From an uncultured Clostridia bacterium (GTDB lineage: Bacteria; Bacillota; Clostridia; Christensenellales; UBA3700), in the NCBI GenBank assembly GCA_947037025.1, contig CAMQSU010000011.1, forward strand, positions 1 to 47,785: DNA of 47,785 bases. The letters are read 5' to 3'. The notes below the pieces were generated by a model. The model was not told the DNA's origin. It did no database searches and saw nothing but the letters and a program-made list of their open reading frames with translations. Shown here one piece after another: positions 8,072 through 16,377 of this stretch (the first letter of the stretch is position 1; every line of letters begins with the position of its first letter). Both the position numbers and the translations under genes were made by a program.

Positions 8072-10018
8072 TTAATCTAGTTTTGTATCACTATCAATTT
8101 TAATGTCTAAATCATTATCATCATAATCAGTTACTAAAGACAAGTCTTCCTCTGTTGAGGTCAACTGCTCGATATCGTCGATATTATCTACTTCACTATC
8201 TTCGCTAGTAGTAACATCAACATCATCAATATCATCTAATGCTTTATCATTATCTAATTCGGCTGGATCTACTATCTCGCCTAACTCAACAAACTCTTCC
8301 ATAATATTATTATTGTTAATTCCTGCTGGCATATCTTCGCCTGTGCAATCGTTAGCTGCATCAGATATATCAAGTAGAGCGGATACGCCCTTGTTAAGCG
8401 TTATTGAATCATTATCAATTGAGATATTATTTGCCTCTATGTAATTACTAAGTGCATCACTATTACCAGCCTCAGCCTCAAGGACTAACATATCTCTAGT
8501 TTCGTCATCAATAGTTCCCTCGTCATGTAATGCACGGATCTTTAACACTTCCATTATATCCTTGTGACGTTTTTCCGTCAAGTCCCAGAAGAAGAAAGGT
8601 ATCGCAGACAATGCACAACTTATGCAACTTATAATTGCAAGTGCTCCTAAAATATTAAATAAAATTTCGTTGTCAAATAATACATCAGCATTATCAATAT
8701 ATCCGTAGTGCTTAAATATTGCTGGTGCAATAAATGCTGTACCTATACCGACAGTTAAAGCAATCATTGCGCCAAACTGAGATAGAAAGCCTTCTAATCT
8801 GTCACCAGTTTTATACTGCTGATAATCATATATTTCCGCTTGACAAGCTGGAGTTGCAACGACTTGAAGACCTGAGAATAATGTAAATAAGTATATAAAC
8901 ACCAACCCAACCCAAGCATTCCTAACAAATATTAAAGGGAGCATTGACGCTGCCATACCTAGATTTGTCACAAGTAATATTTTTTTCTTACCAAATTTTC
9001 TGATGATATATGGTGCGAGCAACATTCCCGGAACAACCGCATCGCCGATAAGCGTCATTGCAATCGACTGCATCATTCCTGCTATTTCTGTATGTCCCAT
9101 TGCATTTAATTCTGGACCGATAACATAAGTCGTAAACCATACAACAAATGTACCGGAAACTAGCAATTTAGTTACTAAAAATATTGCTGACGTATTATGT
9201 AGCCAAAAGTATTTATTTTTAGAAACTTTTACTACTCCATCAGTAAATTTCTGTTTCTGCTTATGTTGCTTTGATATTACCATTCGCTCCTTTACACCAA
9301 ACGCCATTATAAGTCCAAGTGCAAAGAATACTGATGCAATTATTGGCACAAGTACTTGTGCTGTTGCAACAGTATTAATTCCGGCAATTTCCGTACCGCC
9401 ATTATCAGCAGCAGGTACGCTATAAAGCCAGTTAGAAACTGTAGGATAAATCATCCAAACAAGAGTTGGTCCTAATGATGTAAAAAAAGTACCTATTGAC
9501 ATAAGTTGAGTACGCTCATCCATACTTGGAGCCATAACTTGTGAAAGGCTTGTGAATGCAAGCAGATAAATACGATTAAAGAATGCAACAATGTTAAAAA
9601 GAATTGCATAAACGATTATCATAGCAGTTGCATCAGGAATTCTGACTACTTGACCAAGCGCTATAAAACATAACAAAATAGGGATTGGTAACACTATTAG
9701 ATACGGTCTAAATTTACCATATTTCGTATTAGTGTTATCTATCATCCAGCTAACAAGCGGTGATGACACAATAGTTACAACTGATGTTACAACACCAATA
9801 ATTGTGATAACATCGACAGATATTCCAACTGCTGCTGCAATATAAAATCCGTGCATCATTGTAAAGAATGTCAAGAATACTGTCGCACCCATTGCCCCAC
9901 AACCGCCGATTGTATACATTAACCATTCTCGCAGTGTCAATGACTTTCCTGCACTAGGCTTATTCCACCTAGGAAGCTCTTTTATCATAGCTTTCATTTT
10001 AACTGTATTTTTTCCCAT
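8072..10018 (-). CDS. GPH-family sugar:cation symporter (MFS) with a long acidic tail
   Basis: A glycoside-pentoside-hexuronide type transporter with about 12 membrane helices over residues 25-480. It carries the family loop D-x-x-x-x-KYGKFRPY between the second and fourth helices and starts with the typical LTLREWLMYTIGG segment. It should import a sugar or glycoside with Na+ or H+; the substrate cannot be read from sequence. Family members are about 450-480 residues. This one has about 160 more, a cytoplasmic tail first resembling a short helical hairpin (MEVLKIRALHDEGTIDDETRDML) and then a low-complexity Asp/Glu stretch. A cupin gene lies 45 bases upstream on the same strand, forming a two-gene operon. 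GGAGG precedes the ATG. Confidence 0.88.
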   Translation of the reverse strand: MGKNTVKMKAMIKELPRWNKPSAGKSLTLREWLMYTIGGCGAMGATVFLTFFTMMHGFYIAAAVGISVDVITIIGVVTSVVTIVSSPLVSWMIDNTNTKYGKFRPYLIVLPIPILLCFIALGQVVRIPDATAMIIVYAILFNIVAFFNRIYLLAFTSLSQVMAPSMDERTQLMSIGTFFTSLGPTLVWMIYPTVSNWLYSVPAADNGGTEIAGINTVATAQVLVPIIASVFFALGLIMAFGVKERMVISKQHKQKQKFTDGVVKVSKNKYFWLHNTSAIFLVTKLLVSGTFVVWFTTYVIGPELNAMGHTEIAGMMQSIAMTLIGDAVVPGMLLAPYIIRKFGKKKILLVTNLGMAASMLPLIFVRNAWVGLVFIYLFTLFSGLQVVATPACQAEIYDYQQYKTGDRLEGFLSQFGAMIALTVGIGTAFIAPAIFKHYGYIDNADVLFDNEILFNILGALAIISCISCALSAIPFFFWDLTEKRHKDIMEVLKIRALHDEGTIDDETRDMLVLEAEAGNSDALSNYIEANNISIDNDSITLNKGVSALLDISDAANDCTGEDMPAGINNNNIMEEFVELGEIVDPAELDNDKALDDIDDVDVTTSEDSEVDNIDDIEQLTSTEEDLSLVTDYDDNDLDIKIDSDTKLD

Positions 10019-10063
10019 ATTTTCCTCCAGAATTTTATAACAATATACTCTATCTATACTATC

Positions 10064-10330
10064 TTAATTAATAACAGGAATCATGATCGCAACAACATAA
10101 AAATCTTGCTCCGCGCGTAGTCCGTGCAAAGTACCAGCTCGGGCAATAAATGTATCACCTACATTAATCACTACTTCGCTGCCATCTAGCAACCCGAAAC
10201 CAGTCCCTTTTACGCAATAAAACACTTCATCCTCATCTTTATGAGGGTGCAGTGCAACAGTTCGCCCTGCAGCTATCTTATATACATTTGTACCTATCTT
10301 AGCTTTAACTAACTCTATATCCATATTCAT
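10064..10330 (-). CDS. Small single-domain cupin protein
   Basis: 88 residues forming one cupin barrel. Motif 1 is HPHKDEDEVFYCVKG (about 28-42), with two His and a Glu as likely metal ligands; motif 2 is GDTFIARAGTLHGL (about 58-71). Such small cupins often act as sugar isomerases or epimerases, or as ligand sensors; the reaction cannot be decided here. It is the first gene of an operon with the GPH sugar symporter, which suggests a role in handling the imported sugar. The promoter is at 10422-10450. Confidence 0.82.
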   Translation of the reverse strand: MNMDIELVKAKIGTNVYKIAAGRTVALHPHKDEDEVFYCVKGTGFGLLDGSEVVINVGDTFIARAGTLHGLRAEQDFYVVAIMIPVIN

Positions 10331-10421
10331 TATAGCACTCTCCTTACAGTTTGTTTTACCAAATATTAACAGTACTTAACATAATATAATATTATCAATA
10401 TGTTAATAATAGATCTCTATA

Positions 10422-10450
10422 ATAATATCATATTTTTACCGATTTGTCAA
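10422..10450 (-). promoter_or_regulatory. Promoter of the cupin-GPH operon
   Basis: Minus strand TTGACA (10450-10445), 17 bases, TATTAT (10427-10422). The leader is about 85 bases and contains repeated TTAACAT/TTAATA words. Confidence 0.65.
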
Positions 10451-10507
10451 TAGTATATAAAGTTTTAGTAAGAATGTTATATATAAATTTATATGTTTTT
10501 TTTATAC

Positions 10508-10536
10508 TTGACAAAAATGCATGTATATGATACAAT
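10508..10536 (+). promoter_or_regulatory. Promoter of the Rrf2-NhaC operon
   Basis: A near-consensus promoter: TTGACA (10508-10513), 17 bases, TACAAT (10531-10536). Confidence 0.85.
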
Positions 10537-10563
10537 TACTGTAACAACATTAGTTACAGTAAT
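10535..10563 (+). promoter_or_regulatory. Rrf2 operator (perfect 11-base inverted repeat)
   Basis: ATTACTGTAAC and GTTACAGTAAT are perfect inverted arms 7 bases apart, overlapping the -10 box and the start of transcription. A dyad of this kind in front of an rrf2 gene is the expected autoregulatory site. The protein has not been shown to bind it. Confidence 0.75.
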
Positions 10564-10588
10564 GATTAATAGTTGTTAAAGGGGCAAA

Positions 10589-11020
10589 ATGAAAATATCA
10601 AGCAGATTAGCAATCTCAATACACACAATACTTGCCATAAATGCATTTTGTGGCAAATGCAAAATAACATCGGAATTTTTAGCAACTAGCATAAATATAC
10701 ACCCAGTTGTTATCAGAAAAATACTATCGCAACTAAACACTGCAGGGCTCACACAAATAGCTAGTCCTAAAGTTGGAATAACAATGAATAAATCACTTGA
10801 TGAAATAACAATTTATGATTTGTATATCGCAGTTGATTGTGCTGATGAAAGTCTATTTAATTTCCATAGCAACCCTAACAGCAACTGCCCTATCGGCAAA
10901 AACATTCATAAAGTATTAGATTGTCATTTTGATGAAATTCAGAAAAATTTTGAATCAATGCTTAGTGATGTCAAGTTATCGTCACTAGCTAGTGATATAG
11001 ATAAAATAATAAGGAGCTAA
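10589..11020 (+). CDS. Rrf2-family transcriptional regulator
   Basis: 143 residues. The winged-helix domain (1-65, starting MKISSRLAISIHTIL) and dimer helix (about 110-140) are typical of Rrf2. Cysteines are at 21, 24, 84, 100 and 112. The Cys100-Pro-Ile-Gly motif is common in the family, but the three closely spaced cysteines of IscR/NsrR are not obvious, so a 2Fe-2S sensor role is uncertain. AGGGG lies before the ATG. The gene directly abuts an NhaC-type antiporter and is preceded by a palindrome covering its own -10 box, so it most likely represses this operon and is relieved by a redox or ionic signal. Confidence 0.9.
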   Translation: MKISSRLAISIHTILAINAFCGKCKITSEFLATSINIHPVVIRKILSQLNTAGLTQIASPKVGITMNKSLDEITIYDLYIAVDCADESLFNFHSNPNSNCPIGKNIHKVLDCHFDEIQKNFESMLSDVKLSSLASDIDKIIRS

Positions 11021-12397
11021 ATGGATTACGGAATTTTATCTATAATACCTATAGTATTAGTATTAATATTAGTTTTTGCAACAAAAAATGCTTTTATATC
11101 TATCGCTTTTGGAATCTTAACTGGCTCAATAATTATCCTTGCAAAAGAGGGAGAATTTTTAGTCGGAACGACCGAGCTTGTAAAAGTATTTTCAAACGGT
11201 GATACTGTCATGATTATATTTTTCGTCATGCTTATCGGTGCATTAGTTTACGCAATGGAAGCGTCAGGCGGCACGGAAGCACTGTCAATATATTTCAGCA
11301 AAAAAAAGCGTAACGCAAAATCAAAAATCGGCATACAGCTATTCACAATGCTGACAGGTCTTGTAATGTTTGTAGATGCTTCTAGCTCAATGGCGATGAC
11401 ATCGGTAGTCGGCGGGCCGCTATTTTCTCAAGCAAAAATACCAAAAGAAAAACTTGCACTAATTGCAAACAGCACGGGTGCGCCAATTGCATGGATAATT
11501 CCTTTTGGCGGAGCGGGGGCAATGACAGCGGGAATACTTAGCCAAATTGAAGGTGTTGAAGGCAATAGTTTTAGCTATGTTCTACAAGCAGTCCCATTTC
11601 AGTTTTATACATTAGCATTATTATTACTGCTGTTAGTTTCAATAATATTCAATTTTGAAATTGGCGGACTTAGAAAGATTTCTAGTAAAGAATACACTGA
11701 GACTATAGTTAAGTTCAACACTGATATTCCTGCTAGCAAAAAACCAAAAATTGCAAACATGATTATTCCGATTTGCATATTGATTACAAGTATTTTCACA
11801 CTTCTACTTGTAACCGGCAAGGGCAATCTTTTTAACGGTGCTGGTGCATTATCAATATTCGTATCAGGGCTCATTTCACTAGTACTTACAATGGTTCTAT
11901 ACATGGTTCAGCGAATAACGACACTCGATAAATGTTTAGGATGGTTTTTTCACGGCATGAAAAATATGCTTGAAGTGACAGTATTGTTAATAATTGCATT
12001 TACCTTTAGCGGTATAATAACAAGGCTGCAAACAGCGAGTTATATATTGCAAGTGATAAGCGGAGTACATATAGGATTGATGCCATTTTTTGCAGTAATA
12101 ATTTGTGCTGTAATAGCATTTGCGACAGGAACAAGTAGCGGAACTGTTGCACTTGCAACTCCTATCATATTGCCGATTATAATCATGAGCGGAGGAAATA
12201 TTCCGCTTGTAATTGGTGCGATAATATCAGGTGCAGTATTTGGCGACCAATGCTCTCCAATATCGGATAGCGTAATACTTACATCCTCATTAACAGGAGT
12301 AAATGCAATAACGCACGTAAAAACACAACTACCATATACAATTATTGCACTTGCAATGTCAGTGGTAATGTATTTAATCTTAGGATTTATAATATGA
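11021..12397 (+). CDS. NhaC-family Na+/H+ antiporter
   Basis: 458 residues with about 11-12 membrane helices. Typical family blocks are FVDASSSMAMTSVVGGPLF, the helix break FATGTSSGTVALATP and GAVFGDQCSPISDSVILTS near the C-terminus. It should exchange Na+ for H+ or a related organic substrate, as in the malate/lactate branch. It starts one base after the rrf2 stop and its TGA is overlapped by the SD of the next gene, so the three genes are translationally linked. That context suggests ion or metabolite exchange tied to redox control. Confidence 0.9.
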   Translation: MDYGILSIIPIVLVLILVFATKNAFISIAFGILTGSIIILAKEGEFLVGTTELVKVFSNGDTVMIIFFVMLIGALVYAMEASGGTEALSIYFSKKKRNAKSKIGIQLFTMLTGLVMFVDASSSMAMTSVVGGPLFSQAKIPKEKLALIANSTGAPIAWIIPFGGAGAMTAGILSQIEGVEGNSFSYVLQAVPFQFYTLALLLLLLVSIIFNFEIGGLRKISSKEYTETIVKFNTDIPASKKPKIANMIIPICILITSIFTLLLVTGKGNLFNGAGALSIFVSGLISLVLTMVLYMVQRITTLDKCLGWFFHGMKNMLEVTVLLIIAFTFSGIITRLQTASYILQVISGVHIGLMPFFAVIICAVIAFATGTSSGTVALATPIILPIIIMSGGNIPLVIGAIISGAVFGDQCSPISDSVILTSSLTGVNAITHVKTQLPYTIIALAMSVVMYLILGFII

Positions 12398-12408
12398 GAG
12401 GTAAAGAT

Positions 12409-13077
12409 ATGAAAATCAACGAAATATATTCCAAACTGGACAACATAGGCTGCTTGACTTTTACAACAATTAAGGACAATTATCCTATCAGTAGGATAGC
12501 ACATTTTTTTGCTTTTGACGACCAAGGTTTATACTTTAGAACTATGAAAGTAAAACCTTTTTATGCTCAACTGATTGAAAATGGAAAAATAGCAGTATGC
12601 GGTATGAATGCTGATTCAAAAGTTAGAAAAGATAAAAACAACATGCCTGAATTTGATGCGGGATACACAATCAGGCTTACTGGCGAGGCGAAAGAAGTTT
12701 CTATAAACTACGTTAAAAGAAAGGCAGAAACTTGCGATGGGTTTGCATTAGCGCTAAAGGATATTGAGAAATATCCTGCAATGACAGTATTTAAAATTGA
12801 TAAATTTACTGGCGAAGTATATGATTATGATTTTGAATGCCATCACAGAAACCACAAGCTAGCAAGAAAACCGTTTGAGTTTGGAATGACTGATAACAAT
12901 AACTTTGGAATGCAAATCAATTCACATTGCACACAATGCGGACAGTGTATTATAAGCTGCTCTTTTAAAGCAATTAAATTAACAGACGGCAAATATAAAA
13001 TTGATAAATTAAGATGTGACGCGTGCGGAGATTGCACTATAGCGTGTAAATTTGATGCAATCACAGTCACAAAATAA
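12409..13077 (+). CDS. Flavin split-barrel protein with C-terminal 2[4Fe-4S] ferredoxin domain
   Basis: The N-terminal ~150 residues resemble the pyridoxamine-5'-phosphate-oxidase-like split barrel, which binds FMN or related flavins. The C-terminal ~55 residues hold two CxxCxxCxxxC clusters (CTQCGQCIISC and CDACGDCTIAC). The protein is therefore likely a cytoplasmic electron-transfer flavoprotein or reductase; its partner is unknown. The start chosen is the ATG at 12409, with GAGAGG seven bases upstream; an ATG at 12394 overlapping the NhaC stop is less likely. It is third in the Rrf2-NhaC operon, so its redox chemistry may be what the Rrf2 regulator monitors. Confidence 0.85.
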   Translation: MKINEIYSKLDNIGCLTFTTIKDNYPISRIAHFFAFDDQGLYFRTMKVKPFYAQLIENGKIAVCGMNADSKVRKDKNNMPEFDAGYTIRLTGEAKEVSINYVKRKAETCDGFALALKDIEKYPAMTVFKIDKFTGEVYDYDFECHHRNHKLARKPFEFGMTDNNNFGMQINSHCTQCGQCIISCSFKAIKLTDGKYKIDKLRCDACGDCTIACKFDAITVTK

Positions 13078-13255
13078 AATATATATAAATGCTAGAATAA
13101 TAATTAATTTATTAGAATAGAAATACAAAAAAAAGAATAGAAAATAATCAAAATAAATATGAGAAAAAAATGCTCATTAATTGCATAAAAACTAGTCATA
13201 AAATACTAGAAAAAATTGCTATATAATGCTATAAAATAATAATATAACAATAAAA

Positions 13256-13286
13256 AATAACGCAAGGGATCATCCCTTGCGTTATT
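13256..13286. terminator. Bidirectional terminator
   Basis: A perfect stem AATAACGCAAGGGA / TCCCTTGCGTTATT with a tiny loop. U-rich runs follow on both strands. It separates the converging flavoprotein and DUF1653 genes. The 178 bases before it (13078-13255) are A-rich and show no gene. Confidence 0.85.
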
Positions 13287-13324
13287 AATTTATTTATATT
13301 AAATTTCGTTATATTGTAATGCCA

Positions 13325-13582
13325 TTAGACCCTTTTAAACCTTATAACTTGCTCTCCATCAACTGTTACAAGCTCATTCCACATGCTAATCGGTCTAACC
13401 CAATACTCTGATATGCTTTCATATAGCGGTTTATATATTACTAAATCCTCTAAAGTTTCGCTGTGTTTTGCTATACCTATTACCTCATATAAATTACCTT
13501 TATAATGTCTGTATTTTCCTGTCTTTATTTTTATTGAATTTACTTGATTTTCATCATTCAATTTATTATATATTTTATCCAA
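13325..13582 (-). CDS. DUF1653 family protein
   Basis: 85 residues, almost entirely a DUF1653 domain: GKYRHYKGNLYEVIGIAKHSETLE at about 22-45, then YKPLYES, WVRPISMWNE and the closing VIRFKRV. The family is small, beta-rich and widespread in bacteria, with no assigned function. It is a single gene between a bidirectional terminator and the superoxide dismutase gene. Confidence 0.88.
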   Translation of the reverse strand: MDKIYNKLNDENQVNSIKIKTGKYRHYKGNLYEVIGIAKHSETLEDLVIYKPLYESISEYWVRPISMWNELVTVDGEQVIRFKRV

Positions 13583-13699
13583 TTTCCACCTCCTATTTTC
13601 ATTTAATTATATAGCAAAATTCTACAAAAGTCAACCTAATTTAGCCTTATAAAAAATGATGATAATTCAGAAGAATTTCAGCTATACTGATTATTTAAC

Positions 13700-14311
13700 T
13701 TATGATTTGCAACAATTACAGTTTTTAGCATCTATGCGTTTATTCACTTCTTCCCAATTGATGATACTGAAAAATTCATCAACAAATTTTGCTCGATCGT
13801 TTTTATACTGCAAATAATACGCGTGCTCCCACACATCTATCATAAGCACAACTTTTCCACAATCACATGGCAATGTCTCATGATTTGCAAATGATATAAC
13901 TCTTAACTCAGTAGCATAACTTACTATCGCAACCCACCCAGAGCCTTGTAACTTTTTAGCGCATGCAGAAAACTCATCTCTTAATTTCATTACTTCTGCA
14001 TTCTCGCTAACCTTTCCGTTAGGCGGTGCTATATTGCTTAAAAATAGCTCATGATTTACTATTCCGCCCGCATTGAATAATATGTCCTTTTGCGAATTTT
14101 TCGGAAAACTTTCCACATTTTCAATTAGCTCAGTTGCGGTCATTGACTGCGCTTTACTCAACTTTTCAACTATTGCATTTAATGCAACAATATACCCGTT
14201 GTAGTGCTTGTTGTAATGCAAATCCATAATCTCTTTTTCAATATATGGAGTCATTTCATTTAAATTATAACCTAGTTCCATTTTCTCGAATGGATAAATA
14301 TTTTTCTTCAT
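13700..14311 (-). CDS. sodA: Fe/Mn superoxide dismutase, atypical
   Basis: 203 residues. The metal ligands are all visible: His32 (LHYNKHYNGY), His87 (NHELF), Asp159 and His163 (MIDVWEHAYY). The second-shell position that is Gln in most MnSODs is His144 (ANHET), as in the mycobacterial iron enzyme. The usual GGHxNHxxFW block reads GGIVNHELFL, losing the His and Trp. The C-terminus ends in a cysteine cluster (CNCC, 198-201). No signal peptide, so it is cytoplasmic. GAGGTG lies before the ATG. Metal preference cannot be fixed from sequence; iron is the better guess. Confidence 0.92.
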   Translation of the reverse strand: MKKNIYPFEKMELGYNLNEMTPYIEKEIMDLHYNKHYNGYIVALNAIVEKLSKAQSMTATELIENVESFPKNSQKDILFNAGGIVNHELFLSNIAPPNGKVSENAEVMKLRDEFSACAKKLQGSGWVAIVSYATELRVISFANHETLPCDCGKVVLMIDVWEHAYYLQYKNDRAKFVDEFFSIINWEEVNKRIDAKNCNCCKS

Positions 14312-14397
14312 AACTTCACCTCTAATAATTATTATTGTTATTGATTATTATTTACATATTAAAATTATTTATACTCTACCTTTTGCTTAGTCTGCAT

Positions 14398-14437
14398 AAA
14401 AAAAAGGAATATGAAAGTTTAATTACTTTCATATTCC
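14398..14437 (-). terminator. Terminator of the 14458-14871 gene
   Basis: Stem GGAATATGAAAG / CTTTCATATTCC followed by eight U on the minus strand, 20 bases past the stop. Confidence 0.88.
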
Positions 14438-14457
14438 AATATATTATACTGAATAAA

Positions 14458-14871
14458 TTATTTTTTATACATGTTTTTGCGTCGATATGCAATAGTTATA
14501 AGCGCAGATATAAGTAGCACTTGTGCAACTACTGCTAACGTTATTAAAACTATCATGTTTGTCCTATAGCTAGGGTTAGTGATTGCTTTTGCTTCCCAGC
14601 TCGTCATTGGCTCATCTACCTCTGGTGCTTTTGGGGCAACTGGTGCTTCTTGCTTATCTAACACTATTGGGGCAACCGTATGCTCAAGATTAACAACTGA
14701 TAAATTAGTGTGATTTTCAGCATTAGATACGCTATAAACTCCACTATCACTAGTAATTAGATCCGACTGACTAACACTCATAAATGCAAAAGTAGATAAT
14801 GTTATAATACTGAGCATTATCAAAATTGTCGTAAGTATTAAGTATTTGAAATTAACTGCAAAGTTCTTCAA
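14458..14871 (-). CDS. Bitopic surface protein with two membrane helices, unknown
   Basis: 137 residues. A signal-like helix (about 10-30), then about 75 exposed residues rich in Ser/Asn and with a Pro/Ala segment (QEAPVAPKAPEVDEP), then a second helix (about 106-128) and a basic end (YRRKNMYKK). The layout resembles a cell-surface protein held by a C-terminal helix, but no family was recognised. It has its own strong promoter (14969-14997) and a strong terminator, so it forms a single-gene unit. Confidence 0.75.
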   Translation of the reverse strand: MKNFAVNFKYLILTTILIMLSIITLSTFAFMSVSQSDLITSDSGVYSVSNAENHTNLSVVNLEHTVAPIVLDKQEAPVAPKAPEVDEPMTSWEAKAITNPSYRTNMIVLITLAVVAQVLLISALITIAYRRKNMYKK

Positions 14872-14968
14872 TTATTTTTCCCCTAAGTAATTTATTTACG
14901 CAATTTGACTTTAATTGCTTGTAGCGTAATTTACATAACTAATATTCCTGCTATGTTTTATCTATATC

Positions 14969-14997
14969 ATTATATCTAATAAACAATGATATGTCAA
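14969..14997 (-). promoter_or_regulatory. Promoter of the 14458-14871 gene
   Basis: Perfect consensus on the minus strand: TTGACA (14997-14992), 17 bases, TATAAT (14974-14969). The -10 box lies 98 bases before the start codon. Confidence 0.85.
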
Positions 14998-15025
14998 CAC
15001 CTTTTGCTATTTTAGTGCTAACTTT

Positions 15026-15610
15026 TTATTTATGCTCTTCCCACTTGCATTTTTGCATTTGCAAGTCAGTGAATCGTGCTGTGAAACTCGATTTTTCTGG
15101 ACTGCACGCATATACTCCTATATTGATTTCACCACAACCTTTAACCATGTGCAATATTCGCATTTGCTTATATGTGATGCCATCAAAGGAATTTTCAATA
15201 CAATAATCATCCCCTCTCCTACTCAGCCTGTAATACATATGTTTTTGAGTTGCAGTAATATCCGTAGTCGCCCAATCTGAATACCCATTATTTGTCACAA
15301 CACTTCCCAATCTTTGAAAATCTTCATTTTCATATTCGATAGATGCTTTGACCCAATTGTCACTATCTTGATATATTATGACGCCGCACTGGTCATATCG
15401 ATGACTACTATCAAACTCAGTCTTTACAACAAATGAGAACTTGCTATCACTAGTTTTAAGTAATAAACTCGGTGCATTATCATTTCTGAATAAATAATAT
15501 GTTCGCTGCCAAAAATCAGTATTTTCATCCGTTTTAATCTCAATAAAATTCTCGCTTATAGTAAATTGTTTTGGTTTATTTATCCAGTACATATCAGCAG
15601 TATTTATCAT
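15026..15610 (-). CDS. DUF1349 (concanavalin-like beta sandwich) protein
   Basis: 194 residues matching the DUF1349 fold: a central block with FxSSHRYDQCGVIIYQDSDNWVKASIEYE and a later block with YCIENSFDGITYKQMRILH and GVYACSPE. Members bind or process carbohydrates or are of unknown role, and many are cytoplasmic, like this one (no signal peptide). It is a single gene with a consensus promoter. The next gene upstream on the same strand is another small beta-rich protein. Confidence 0.85.
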   Translation of the reverse strand: MINTADMYWINKPKQFTISENFIEIKTDENTDFWQRTYYLFRNDNAPSLLLKTSDSKFSFVVKTEFDSSHRYDQCGVIIYQDSDNWVKASIEYENEDFQRLGSVVTNNGYSDWATTDITATQKHMYYRLSRRGDDYCIENSFDGITYKQMRILHMVKGCGEINIGVYACSPEKSSFTARFTDLQMQKCKWEEHK

Positions 15611-15639
15611 AATTCACCTCGCAAATTTTTGTACTAACA

Positions 15640-15668
15640 TTATATCATAACATTTAAATATTGTCAAT
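15640..15668 (-). promoter_or_regulatory. Promoter of the DUF1349 gene
   Basis: Minus strand TTGACA (15668-15663), 17 bases, TATAAT (15645-15640), 30 bases before the ATG. Confidence 0.85.
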
Positions 15669-15713
15669 TATGAATTTTGCAAAACTGCATAATACATAGG
15701 CAATTTATGATGA

Positions 15714-16169
15714 TTATTTTATGTACGCTTGCGGCGCAAAATAAGTACATGCTGTGACTTTATCCTTAAAATTCCAATAAACTTTTGCATATGTAGCATT
15801 TTCCGGCACATCAAAGATTGAAAACACGTTAGTATATTGATACATTACGCTGCGAGTTTCATCATTTACTTGAGTGCTTATAAGATCCTTTACATCATCA
15901 TAAAACTCCATCACATAAGACATATATGTTATGTCAGTTGCACGGATTTTCATTCCAAATTGGATTTGTCGTGCATTTTTCACTTGAATTAATAAGTCAT
16001 AAGCATCCTTAGCCTCTTCGCCGTTAGGCATTGTAACGCTGCACGATCTATAACCATTAACGGCAAAATCATCAAAAGTTATCTGATTTGAGCCGCTAAA
16101 AAACATTGGGCCTCCTGTAGGTCCTTCTCTCCACTGCGAGTTTTTAATTACATTCATCATATTTTCCAC
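15714..16169 (-). CDS. Hypothetical beta-rich protein
   Basis: 151 residues without signal peptide or membrane helix. The alternating pattern (FDDFAVNGYRSCSVTM, QIQFGMKIRATDITYMSYVMEFYDD, YAKVYWNFKDKVTACTYFAPQAYIK) suggests a jelly-roll or carbohydrate-binding-like sandwich, but no family was recognised. GAGGTGG lies before the ATG. It is divergent from the RNA helicase gene, and an inverted repeat (16182-16197) sits in its promoter region. Confidence 0.75.
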   Translation of the reverse strand: MENMMNVIKNSQWREGPTGGPMFFSGSNQITFDDFAVNGYRSCSVTMPNGEEAKDAYDLLIQVKNARQIQFGMKIRATDITYMSYVMEFYDDVKDLISTQVNDETRSVMYQYTNVFSIFDVPENATYAKVYWNFKDKVTACTYFAPQAYIK

Positions 16170-16181
16170 CTCTACTATATT

Positions 16182-16197
16182 ATATTCATACGAATAT
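16182..16197 (-). promoter_or_regulatory. Inverted repeat in the promoter region of the 15714-16169 gene
   Basis: ATATTCATACGAATAT is a perfect inverted repeat with 6-base arms. It lies between a TTGACA and a TATAAT on the minus strand that are 19 bases apart, as an operator under an over-long spacer would. Confidence 0.4.
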
Positions 16198-16377
16198 ATT
16201 CTATGTCAAAATATTACAGCTATGCCATAAACCTACCGTCAATTAGCATTTTGATTCGGTCAATTATTTATTTTACATTATATGATAACAAATTTACTTG
16301 ACCTATGATATAATATAATGAAATAATTAATAATTGCACTTTTATAATTTACCGTGCAAATATGGAGAGAAACAATA

